64,000 bases of DNA from NCBI GenBank assembly GCA_030149165.1, contig JASBRY010000009.1:620001-684000 (forward strand). Direction: 5' to 3'. Shown here piece by piece: positions 28,473-36,013 of the stretch. Position numbers and translations under genes: made by a program. Position 1 is the stretch's first letter. Every line of letters begins with the position of its first letter. Under the pieces are notes generated by a model. That model did no database searches. It worked only from the letters and a program-made list of their open reading frames with translations, and was not told where the DNA came from. This DNA comes from Phycisphaerales bacterium. Its GTDB lineage: Bacteria; Planctomycetota; Phycisphaerae; Phycisphaerales; UBA1924.

Positions 28473-28769
28473 ATGTCGTGGGAGAATAAACACTTCGAGT
28501 CACCCTGCCCGCTTAAGAGGGAGCAGCTTGAACAGTTGTTCACCCATATCGATAAGATGGGTTTACTAAGATTTTCTGATGGCACCATTTCGTCATCATG
28601 CGATCACACATTGAACATATCAATAGAGTTTGCCAAGTCGCATAATTTAAATGAAGAAGTGCTTGTTGATTGGCTTATTCAGCATGGCGGTTGTTGTGAT
28701 TGCGAGGTTTTGCTCAATACAACAATGTATTACGAAGAAGCCATCGAAGATGACAAGTCACTCGATTGA
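28473..28769 (+). CDS. DUF2695-like small protein
   Basis: 98 residues, starting three bases after the ccsA stop. The motif CDHTLNISIEFA followed by WLIQHGGCCDCEVLLNT near residue 80 matches DUF2695, a small family of unknown function with a conserved cysteine-rich end. The gene is much more AT-rich than ccsA, so it may have been acquired separately. Its final 12 bases overlap the 3' end of the convergent lipoprotein gene at 28758. A metal site formed by the three cysteines is possible. Confidence 0.75.
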   Translation: MSWENKHFESPCPLKREQLEQLFTHIDKMGLLRFSDGTISSSCDHTLNISIEFAKSHNLNEEVLVDWLIQHGGCCDCEVLLNTTMYYEEAIEDDKSLD

Positions 28770-29348
28770 ATCTGCAAGGTCAGCTAGCTTGTTTTCGTCA
28801 AAGTCACCCTCGACGATTTCAACAACAGCTCCTTGCTCATCGAGCAGCACGCCGTAGATCGTGTCCTCGCTCTCCAGTCCGAGCGCTTGTCGGAATGTCC
28901 CGACATCGGTATACAGCGTGATCGTTCGCGCCCGCGCTTCTGGATCAGGGATCCCTGAGCGCATCCCGCCGTCGATGAACCCCGCCATCCATCCCCATTT
29001 CTTCCCAGAAATCGTCGGCGTCTCTATCACACGAACACCCTCAATCGTCGACTCAATCAGCTCGAGTTGATCGAGCCAAGTATTCACATTGATCTGCTGC
29101 CGCTGCTTGAACGCGACCAACACCAACGCCGGATTCCCAGCAAGATCATCAGGGAGCGTGACTTCCTCATTGTTGAGGTTCTTCGCGGTGATCTGTGGGA
29201 AGTACGCTGTGATCTGAGCAGCTCTCGCGCCCTCAGTTTCCCGCAACCCCAGCTCCTGGTATCGACACGACGCGATTGACACACACATGACACCCCCAAC
29301 CAACAACGGCACGGCAACCCCCAAACGCTTGATCAACGAACTACCCAT
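28758..29348 (-). CDS. Thioredoxin-fold lipoprotein, possibly ATP10-like
   Basis: 196 residues. A lipoprotein signal ends in SIASC near residue 28. After a short linker, ITAYFPQITAKNLNNEEVTL and the following ALVLVAFKQRQQINVNTW resemble the start of peroxiredoxin/thioredoxin-like domains, and TLYTDVGTFRQALGLESEDTIY with LLDEQGAVVEIVEG resembles their end. There is no CxxC, so it is not a classical disulfide reductase. Similarity to mitochondrial ATP10-type proteins is suspected but not certain. AGGAGG lies about five bases before the ATG. It sits next to cytochrome c maturation genes but on the other strand, so a functional link is only inferred. Confidence 0.8.
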   Translation of the reverse strand: MGSSLIKRLGVAVPLLVGGVMCVSIASCRYQELGLRETEGARAAQITAYFPQITAKNLNNEEVTLPDDLAGNPALVLVAFKQRQQINVNTWLDQLELIESTIEGVRVIETPTISGKKWGWMAGFIDGGMRSGIPDPEARARTITLYTDVGTFRQALGLESEDTIYGVLLDEQGAVVEIVEGDFDENKLADLADSIE

Positions 29349-29545
29349 GAGACCTCCTCAGTTGGTACAGAGTTCGTCCAGACTCACAACACAGACGCAG
29401 CATAGAGGACATTGCCTAATTTCACAGCTCAGAAGCATGCACCGCGAGTATTCCCGCAGAGAACCGCTCTTGTGCGCAAATCTGCTGTTTTTCAAGAATC
29501 CACCCCCCGCCGCGTTACGAAAAGGTCAAGAACCAACCCCCAATC

Positions 29546-29578
29546 CCCCGATCGGGGAAGTACGGGAATACAATTCCC
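29546..29578. promoter_or_regulatory. Two palindromes upstream of the Minf_1886 family gene
   Basis: CCCCGATCGGGG (29546-29557) is a perfect 12-bp palindrome. GGGAAT, three bases, ATTCCC (29564-29578) is a perfect inverted repeat. They lie 57-89 bases before the gene start at 29635, where a promoter would be. The two share G-rich half-sites but are not the same motif. Regulator unknown. Confidence 0.4.
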
Positions 29579-29604
29579 AACCAGCAGTTGTTCTGGTACG
29601 GCAT

Positions 29605-29620
29605 TGTTCCATGTGGAACA
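29605..29620. promoter_or_regulatory. parS-like palindrome (one mismatch to consensus)
   Basis: TGTTCCATGTGGAACA differs from the ParB-binding consensus TGTTnCACGTGnAACA at one defined position (CATGTG in place of CACGTG). It ends 14 bases before the start of the gene at 29635. It may be a degenerate parS or an operator of that gene; no parA or parB is present in the window. Confidence 0.4.
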
Positions 29621-29634
29621 ATCGGAGCGAAGTC

Positions 29635-30063
29635 ATGCACGAGCACACCATCGACCTCCAACAGATCTTCCAAGCCGCCGGCGGATATTCCCCGGCCTGC
29701 TTCCCGTTCATCCGCGATGGACTCGCGCACACCGCACAGATGGTCCACGGCCAACCTGAAGACCAAGCCTCCCATGACCTTGGACTCGTCGACGAATCCC
29801 GGCATGTCGACGGCGCCCAACTCTGCATCGGACTGCGTGACCACGCGATCGATCGCTATGGACTGCTCGCGAAATCTGTCCTCAACAAATGGGGCATCTA
29901 CGAGACTAAGGACTTTGGGAACATCATCTTTGCGCTCGTCGATGCCGGATTGATGCGGACCACCGACGAAGACACGATCGAGGACTTCGAGGATGTCTAC
30001 GACTTCAACGAAGAGTTCGCTTCACCCAAAGCACCTGCGTCTCCTGAACCCGTCGGGTCTTGA
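29635..30063 (+). CDS. Minf_1886 family conserved protein
   Basis: 142 residues from the ATG at 29635, preceded by GGAG about eight bases upstream. Earlier in-frame starts exist, including an ATG at 29611 inside the palindrome, but conserved sequence begins after MHEHT. Family features are CIGLRDHAIDRYGLLAKSVL near residue 68 (read in two parts), NKWGIYETKDFGNIIFALVD near 85, and the acidic end TIEDFEDVYDFNEEF near 115. The family is conserved in planctomycetes and verrucomicrobia with unknown function. It is followed after 12 bases by the AI-2E family transporter. Cytoplasmic, no membrane segment. Confidence 0.85.
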   Translation: MHEHTIDLQQIFQAAGGYSPACFPFIRDGLAHTAQMVHGQPEDQASHDLGLVDESRHVDGAQLCIGLRDHAIDRYGLLAKSVLNKWGIYETKDFGNIIFALVDAGLMRTTDEDTIEDFEDVYDFNEEFASPKAPASPEPVGS

Positions 30064-30075
30064 TATACTGGTCGT

Positions 30076-31332
30076 ATGACCAGTGATTCCAAAGACAGAT
30101 TGCAATCAACTCCCAATCCGGCGTGGTCCAAACTCCATCTTTGGCAGATGCAACCGGTCCGCGATATCCTTCTCGGATTGGGCATTTTCGCGTTGGTGCT
30201 CATCGGACAGAAGGCGTCGGTCGTCACGGTGCCGTTGCTGCTCGCGTTGTTGTTCGCGTACCTGTTTGAGCCCGTGATCGTGTGGTCGATGGGGAAGTTC
30301 AGCATCAAACGCCGAACATCCGTGATCGGGATCATCACAGCCGTGGTCATTCTGGTTGTCATTCCATCGACGATCGGTGCATCGTTCGGAATTGCTCAGA
30401 TCATCAACTTCGGACAAGGGATGATCAACAACATCGATGCCGTGCAACAAGCGCAGAAGATCCCTGACATCGAGAATGCACATCAAGCACTGGCAGATCA
30501 GGAAGTGGGGGGCGCGTGGATCGCGATTCATGATTCCATCCGTCACGCTGATGATGAGGACAGCGCTGTCGGGCAATCACTCGCGGCGGTCAATGATTGG
30601 CTGCTCGAGAATAAAGATCAGGTCGCGGAAACTGCGGCGGGTGTCGGGATTGATATGGTGAACCAGTTCTTTTCGTTCATCGGCGCCGCGTTCGGATTCG
30701 GATTCATGGGATTTGTCACGGCGTTCTTTTTCTTCTTCATCGCGACGGAGTGGGTCAAGGTCAAGGGGTTCGGCGCAAGCTTGCTTCCAGATAAGAATCG
30801 CGATCGCGTGATCGATCTGCTGACCAAGTTTGATGCGGTGATCTCGGGATTCATCCGTGGTCGATTGACGATCGCGTTTATCCAATCGATCGTGTTCTCG
30901 ATCGGCTTCTTTGCGATCGGTGTTCCGGGTGCGTTCATTCTGGGACCAGTCATCGCGGTGTTGTCGATTGTGCCGTACCTTGCGCTTGTTGGTGTCCCGA
31001 TCGCGGTCTCGTTGCTGTGGCTCGAGGGGCACACGGGATTGCGAGGCGAATGGTACTGGGTCGTTGGTGCACCAACCGTGTTGTATTTCTTCGGACAGGC
31101 GCTCGATGACTATGTCTGGACGCCATTGATTCAGGGCAAGAGCACCGGGATGGATACGCCAACGATTTTGTTCGCATCACTCGCGGGCGGGGCGCTCTTC
31201 GGTGTGTTCGGACTCCTGATCGCAATCCCGATCGCGGCGTGCGTGAAGATCCTGATCCAGGAGATCTTCTGGCCCAAGTTCAAAGACTGGGCCGAGGGGC
31301 GAGCCGAGGATCCACTCCCGATCGAGAACTGA
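30076..31332 (+). CDS. AI-2E family transporter (PerM/UPF0118)
   Basis: 418 residues with about eight membrane helices. Hallmarks are the paired N-terminal helices (LLGLGIFALVLIGQ; LLLALLFAYLFEPVIVW), a soluble middle region (~95-190), then FIRGRLTIAFIQSIVFSIGF near 255 and GPVIAVLSIVPYLALVGVP near 295 with the family's PY/LG-type signature, and DDYVWTPLIQGKSTGMDTPT near 345. Family members include the quorum-signal exporter TqsA and Na+/H+ antiporters, so the substrate is open. A TATACT box at 30063-30068, just ahead of the start, could be a -10 element, giving a very short leader. Confidence 0.9.
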   Translation: MTSDSKDRLQSTPNPAWSKLHLWQMQPVRDILLGLGIFALVLIGQKASVVTVPLLLALLFAYLFEPVIVWSMGKFSIKRRTSVIGIITAVVILVVIPSTIGASFGIAQIINFGQGMINNIDAVQQAQKIPDIENAHQALADQEVGGAWIAIHDSIRHADDEDSAVGQSLAAVNDWLLENKDQVAETAAGVGIDMVNQFFSFIGAAFGFGFMGFVTAFFFFFIATEWVKVKGFGASLLPDKNRDRVIDLLTKFDAVISGFIRGRLTIAFIQSIVFSIGFFAIGVPGAFILGPVIAVLSIVPYLALVGVPIAVSLLWLEGHTGLRGEWYWVVGAPTVLYFFGQALDDYVWTPLIQGKSTGMDTPTILFASLAGGALFGVFGLLIAIPIAACVKILIQEIFWPKFKDWAEGRAEDPLPIEN

Positions 31333-31341
31333 GACAGATGC

Positions 31342-33357
31342 TTACGGGCATCCGGAGGCGAAGGCGCCGAGGAACTCAGAGATGTCGAGGAAGTTGAAAG
31401 AGCCGTCGGTGTTGAAGTCGGCGGCGGCATCCTGCATGCTGTAGGCGGCGAGGAAGGCGGAGATGTCGAGGAAGTTGAGGTCGCCTTCTTTGGTGAAGTC
31501 GGCGGAGCATAGCGGTGGGCAATCCTGCAAGTTCACAACCCTGATCCCGGAAGATGAATCAGCAAGATAAGCGATTTCATCATGGACAATACAATCTTGG
31601 ATCGAGACATCTGCTTCAAATCGACCGAGTAGATTCGGTTGTGCTGGGTCTGTAATATCAAACATGAGCATCGATGTGCTATCAGCGACATAAAGGGTGT
31701 TCTCTCTTCGATGCAGTTTGTATGCTATGTGTGTTTCAATGCTGGTTATGAGTGTAGGAGTTGTGGGGTCGCTCACATCGAGAACGACAATCCCCGCGTG
31801 CCCGTCTGCGACGATGGCAATGTCATCAATGATCACAACTGAGTTTGCGTCGCCATCGGTGTTGTATTGCCCGAGCTGGATTGGGTTTGTTGGATCGCTG
31901 ACATCGATGATAGCTAATCCGTAGGCATCGTGGGCTATGTATCCGATATTGCCTACAAACTCTGAACTGATCGCGTCGCCGTTGACGTCGAACACGCCTT
32001 GAAAGGTCGGGTTGAGTGGGTCTGTGAGATCGTAGATCTTCAGCCCCGCGAATGAGTCGGCGACATAGGCGCGATTGTCGTGAATAGTGATGTCACGGGT
32101 GACGCCGTCGGTGTCGATACCTCCGACGATGGCTGCATTGCTAGGGTCACTAACATCGATGATCTGGAAGCCGTCGATGAAATCGCTCACAAACGCTAGG
32201 TCGCCGTACATTTCAACACTGAACGCATCACCTGGTGTGCTGATGCTATCGAGAAGAGTTGGCATCGTTGGATCGCTGATGTCGATGGTTCTGAATGCAA
32301 GGCCATCTGCGAGATACATGGTTGAGCCAACGATTTGCATCGCTCGGGCATGACCAAACCCCGGTGTGTTCAGTGCTCCAATTTCAGGATGATCGATGAG
32401 TGCTGTTGTATCGATCAAACTCACGCCTGAGTTTTCGTCAACGATCGCGGCGATTGTGCCATGGAGATCGATGTATATAGCGCGATCGGTAGTGTCGATA
32501 AATCCTGTACGGAGTGGGAGTGCTGGGTTGCTGATGTCGAATCGGCTTACTCCAGACTGAAACTGACTGATGAAGAGATTGTTTCCTGAGATGCTGACTG
32601 AACGCGAGAAGTTCTCTGGCGGAATATTGGCTATACGCACTGGTAATGTTGGGTCTTGGACATCAATTACTTGGACGCCTTGATTGTTGTCAGCGAAGAA
32701 GACTGTTGATCCACTGATCGCGAGTCCGCGGCCTTGTCCTGGGTTGTTGTAGGTTCCTCTGAGGGTTGGCGTGCTTAGGTTGCTGATATCGAGAATAACG
32801 AGGCCTTGGCTGTTAAAAGCGAGGTACGCGGTGGTACCTGAGATCAGCACATCATAGAGATTGTCAAACTCGTCATAGGAGCTTTCAAGAGTAGGGAGGG
32901 CGGGATCGCTGATATCAACTATTTGCAAGCCATTGTTGTGTGCGGCAAGGTACGCATAGGGGCCGTGGGTTTCGAGTTGGTTGACAGGTGATCCGGTCGT
33001 ATACTCACCGGCGACCTGCGGATTGGATGGATCCAGTGTGTCAATTATCACTAGTCCAGTGTTTGTACCAACATATGTATAGTTTGATTGGGCTTGGATT
33101 GAATGCACACGACGGGTGAGAGTCGTGGAACTCAAAAAGGTGGGATTTGAAGGGTCACTGATGTCAATGATCTGGAACTCGTTATCGGTGGTTCCGATGT
33201 ATGCGGTATCGTTGCTGATTGCTAATGCGGATATCAAATCTGCGGGGTAGTATGAAAGCTCGGCTCGTTGGCTGCATAACAAACCATCGGCTAGTGAGCT
33301 CATGGAGAGCTGTGAGGCAACAGCGATGAAAACATATACAAGTCTTTGAACTGACAT
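31342..33357 (-). CDS. Secreted LVIVD-repeat protein with GC-type dockerin tail
   Basis: 671 residues from the ATG at 33357, which has GGAG six bases upstream; the open frame extends to 33408 without such support. A signal peptide ends near SSLADG. The body is a string of about 13-14 repeats of roughly 43 residues, each with a core such as IIDISDPSNPT or VIDVQDPTLPV, the LVIVD pattern that builds beta-propellers. The C-terminus has two EF-hand-like dockerin loops (DFTKEGDLNFLDISAFLAAY and DFNTDGSFNFLDISEFLGAF) and ends SGCP. Such tails occur on many Phycisphaerae surface proteins. The gene has lower GC than its neighbours and stops nine bases from the convergent transporter gene. Confidence 0.85.
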   Translation of the reverse strand: MSVQRLVYVFIAVASQLSMSSLADGLLCSQRAELSYYPADLISALAISNDTAYIGTTDNEFQIIDISDPSNPTFLSSTTLTRRVHSIQAQSNYTYVGTNTGLVIIDTLDPSNPQVAGEYTTGSPVNQLETHGPYAYLAAHNNGLQIVDISDPALPTLESSYDEFDNLYDVLISGTTAYLAFNSQGLVILDISNLSTPTLRGTYNNPGQGRGLAISGSTVFFADNNQGVQVIDVQDPTLPVRIANIPPENFSRSVSISGNNLFISQFQSGVSRFDISNPALPLRTGFIDTTDRAIYIDLHGTIAAIVDENSGVSLIDTTALIDHPEIGALNTPGFGHARAMQIVGSTMYLADGLAFRTIDISDPTMPTLLDSISTPGDAFSVEMYGDLAFVSDFIDGFQIIDVSDPSNAAIVGGIDTDGVTRDITIHDNRAYVADSFAGLKIYDLTDPLNPTFQGVFDVNGDAISSEFVGNIGYIAHDAYGLAIIDVSDPTNPIQLGQYNTDGDANSVVIIDDIAIVADGHAGIVVLDVSDPTTPTLITSIETHIAYKLHRRENTLYVADSTSMLMFDITDPAQPNLLGRFEADVSIQDCIVHDEIAYLADSSSGIRVVNLQDCPPLCSADFTKEGDLNFLDISAFLAAYSMQDAAADFNTDGSFNFLDISEFLGAFASGCP

Positions 33358-33433
33358 TTTTGCTCCAAAATGACAATCACGAATCATCGAAATATACAGA
33401 TTTGTCAACCTGGATACAACTTAAAAATGGAAC

Positions 33434-33922
33434 TCAAACATCCTGAATCTGATGGAGGCGGTACTCCAGATGCGCGAAGTAGTCCTCAATCAGGTATCCG
33501 AGCGTGCTTGGTTTATCGGCCGGGAGTTCTCGGAACGCGGTCCTGTCGTAGGAGTGCGTGTCGTGGAGTGCGTCGAGGATGTCGAGTGGGATCTTGGTGA
33601 TCATCTCGCAGATGTGCATGTTCAGTGAACACCAGAGGGTGATGAGTTCTTCCCAGTCGGCGTTCTGGTAGTCTTGGAGGTCGACCCATTGCTCGTGTTT
33701 GTAGCTGTTGAAGACGATGGAGCCGGTGATTTGTGCTTCGATGATGCGTTGGTGGTTGACGGAAGCGGAGTCGATGAGGTGGCCGAGGATCTGCTTGCGT
33801 GACCACCCCCCCAAAGCGCCCTCTTTGCGAGGTTCGCGCATGTCCTTGTCTTCGAGTTCGAAGAGCGCTTCGGCGATCTCGGCTATGCGATCGGCGTTGT
33901 ATCCCAGTGTTGAGAGTGGCAT
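33434..33922 (-). CDS. DinB-superfamily protein
   Basis: 162 residues. The four-helix DinB pattern is suggested by GGWSRKQILGHLIDSASVNHQR near residue 38 (read in two parts), with the first metal-type histidine, and the C-terminal GYLIEDYFAHLEYRLHQI with two histidines near 150. These three histidines would bind a divalent metal. DinB-like proteins include thiol-dependent transferases such as bacillithiol S-transferases; the activity here is unknown. It lies 18 bases downstream of ffh on the same strand and is probably co-transcribed with it. Confidence 0.85.
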   Translation of the reverse strand: MPLSTLGYNADRIAEIAEALFELEDKDMREPRKEGALGGWSRKQILGHLIDSASVNHQRIIEAQITGSIVFNSYKHEQWVDLQDYQNADWEELITLWCSLNMHICEMITKIPLDILDALHDTHSYDRTAFRELPADKPSTLGYLIEDYFAHLEYRLHQIQDV

Positions 33923-33940
33923 TGGTGTTCCTCCGTGTGC

Positions 33941-35443
33941 TTAGCGGCGTTTCTTTGGTTTGCGTTTCTTGACGCCTCGGGATTTGGATTTGGTCGCGCC
34001 TTTTCCGAATCCTGGGAGTCCTCCGAGTCCCATGCCCCCTCCTCCGCTCAGTGACTGCGCCAGCGCGGCTTTGCCTCCGGCGCCCATGCCTCCCATGTTC
34101 TTCATGAGCTTGGAGAGCATGTTGAACTGCTTGGTGAGCTTCCCGACTTGGTTCGGATCGGTTCCCGAGCCCTTGGCGATGCGCTGCTTGCGTTTGTGGT
34201 TGACGATGTCCGGCTTCTTGCGCTCTTTCGGGGTCATGGATTGGATCATCGCTTCGGTGCGATCGAGTTCTTTCTCGTCGATGTCGATGTCTTTCATCAT
34301 GGACCCGACGCCTGGGAGCATGCCCATGAGTGATTTCATGGAGCCCATGCGGCGCATCATCTTCATCTGCTTGAGGAAGTCGTCCATGTCGAGCTGACCT
34401 TTGGCCATCTTCGCTTCGAGTGCTTTCGCTTCGTCCTCGGAGACTTGTTCTTGAGCTTTTTCGACGAGCGAGACGACATCGCCCATGCCGAGGATCCGTC
34501 CCGCCATGCGCTGGGGATGGAAGGGTTCGAGCGCGTCGAGTTTCTCGCCGACCCCGATGTAACGGATGGGAGCGCCGGTGACTTGTTTGACAGAGAGTGC
34601 CGCGCCGCCTCGTGTGTCGGAGTCGAACTTGGTGAGGATGACGCCGTCGACTTCGAGCTGCTGGTGAAACGCTTTCGCGGAGTTCACGGCGTCCTGTCCT
34701 GTCATCGCATCGACGACGAGGAAGATGTGGTGCGGATTGAGCATCGAGCGGACGGACTTGAGCTCGCCCATCAGTTCGTCGTTGACATGGAGACGGCCGG
34801 CGGTGTCGAGGATGAGGACATCGACGCCTTTGGCCTTTGCTTCTTTGAGTGCGTTCTGGCAAACTTGGACCGCGACACCGACGGCTTTGCCGTATTCAGC
34901 GGTTTTGTCGTGCTCGCCGTAAAAGTGGACCTGGGATCCGCCGGGGAGTTCGGTGTTGGCTTGGTTCGCGACTGTTTCGAGCTGATCCACCGCGGCGGGA
35001 CGCTGGAGGTCTGCGGCGGCGAGCATGACGGAGCGTCCCTGTTTTTTGAGGACGCCCGCGAGCTTACCACAGGTGGTGGTCTTTCCCGAACCCTGGAGGC
35101 CGCACATCATGATGACGGTGGGGCCGGGGGAGAGTTTCATGATGCCGGGAGGGGCGGGTTGTTCCTCGGCGTTTGGATCGCCTCCGAAGAGTTCGATCAA
35201 ACGCTTATGAACGATGTTGATCATCTCCTGTCCGGGCTTGACGGACTTGGTCACCTGCTGACCCACGGCGTCGGTCATGACCTTCTTGCAGAACTCGTCG
35301 GCGACCTCGTAGTGCACATCCGCTTCGAGCAGCGCCGAGCGGACCTCGTCCATCGCGTCGCGCACATTGGATTCGGAGATATTCGCGTTGCCGGAGAGTT
35401 TGCGGAACGCATTATTGAAACTGTCTGAGACTCGATCGAACAT
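33941..35443 (-). CDS. ffh: Signal recognition particle protein Ffh (SRP54)
   Basis: 500 residues. N domain helices (MFDRVSDSFNNAFRKLSG) lead into the G domain with G1 GLQGSGKTTTCGKLA near 111, DTAGRLHVNDELMGEL (G3) near 203 and TKFDSDTRGGAALSV (G4) near 263. The M domain starts near 310 (GMGDVVSLVEKAQEQV), with MTPKERKKPDIVNHKRKQRIAKGSG, the SRP RNA-binding part, near 410. A Gly/Met-rich and then basic tail (KSKSRGVKKRKPKKRR) ends the protein. It targets nascent inner-membrane proteins through the SRP RNA and FtsY; neither gene is in the window. Confidence 0.97.
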   Translation of the reverse strand: MFDRVSDSFNNAFRKLSGNANISESNVRDAMDEVRSALLEADVHYEVADEFCKKVMTDAVGQQVTKSVKPGQEMINIVHKRLIELFGGDPNAEEQPAPPGIMKLSPGPTVIMMCGLQGSGKTTTCGKLAGVLKKQGRSVMLAAADLQRPAAVDQLETVANQANTELPGGSQVHFYGEHDKTAEYGKAVGVAVQVCQNALKEAKAKGVDVLILDTAGRLHVNDELMGELKSVRSMLNPHHIFLVVDAMTGQDAVNSAKAFHQQLEVDGVILTKFDSDTRGGAALSVKQVTGAPIRYIGVGEKLDALEPFHPQRMAGRILGMGDVVSLVEKAQEQVSEDEAKALEAKMAKGQLDMDDFLKQMKMMRRMGSMKSLMGMLPGVGSMMKDIDIDEKELDRTEAMIQSMTPKERKKPDIVNHKRKQRIAKGSGTDPNQVGKLTKQFNMLSKLMKNMGGMGAGGKAALAQSLSGGGGMGLGGLPGFGKGATKSKSRGVKKRKPKKRR

Positions 35444-35560
35444 ACAGAACTCCCGCGATTGCTCGCGATTGGTTTGTGATGTTCAGGGCCGTGACCGCAG
35501 CCGGTGGATGATAGGAATGATTCCAAGACTTTGAAGTACAGATTTGGGTACAATCGCAAA

Positions 35561-36013
35561 ATGGCTCGATCAAAGATAACTCCTGTACAGAAACCGACAT
35601 GGCAAGTCCATGTCCGAAAGATCGATGCCGTTGATGATCCTTGGATTGTCAAGAAGATCGAAGCAAGATCTGCTCTGCAAGCTGAGGCAATTCTCCGAAG
35701 GCTGGGATATGAGATGCAGATGGATACCGCAATGGAAGTATCCGGGCCGAGTGAGCAGGTGCCACCATTAACTCTGGAACCATTAAAGTGTGCGTCATGT
35801 GGATATGGCCTGACAGGGCTTACGATTCACGATGCATCGGTCATCTGTCCTGAGTGCTCGTATCCTCAGCCATTGATCGTTTGGAATCGTGATCTAACGA
35901 ATCGATATAAGAAGACTCATCCGCTTGTTGTGCTCTTCGCAGGGATTGGTATGTTTGTGACTGGGATTATTCTGTTGTCGCTCGTTCTTCCAATCTTGTT
36001 AAGAACGCTTTGA
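35561..36013 (+). CDS. Zinc-ribbon protein with one C-terminal membrane helix
   Basis: 150 residues from the ATG at 35561; an upstream in-frame ATG at 35504 would lengthen it by 19 residues, and no ribosome site decides. Residues ~1-60 are soluble, beginning MARSKITPVQKPTWQVHVRK. CASCGYGLTGLTIHDASVI and CPECSYPQ near 78-105 form the same zinc ribbon as in the proteins at 504-1537. One hydrophobic helix near 126-147 ends the protein. Function unknown. The gene is AT-rich relative to its neighbours. Its last 15 bases overlap the 3' end of the convergent polX. Confidence 0.75.
   Translation: MARSKITPVQKPTWQVHVRKIDAVDDPWIVKKIEARSALQAEAILRRLGYEMQMDTAMEVSGPSEQVPPLTLEPLKCASCGYGLTGLTIHDASVICPECSYPQPLIVWNRDLTNRYKKTHPLVVLFAGIGMFVTGIILLSLVLPILLRTL

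Noticed and set aside
28758-29348. The lipoprotein as a classical thioredoxin
   Set aside because: No CxxC motif is present; only a thioredoxin-like fold is supported.
33513-34862. A 449-codon minus-strand frame
   Set aside because: It overlaps ffh in another frame; ffh is unambiguous and the frame is arginine-rich low-complexity.
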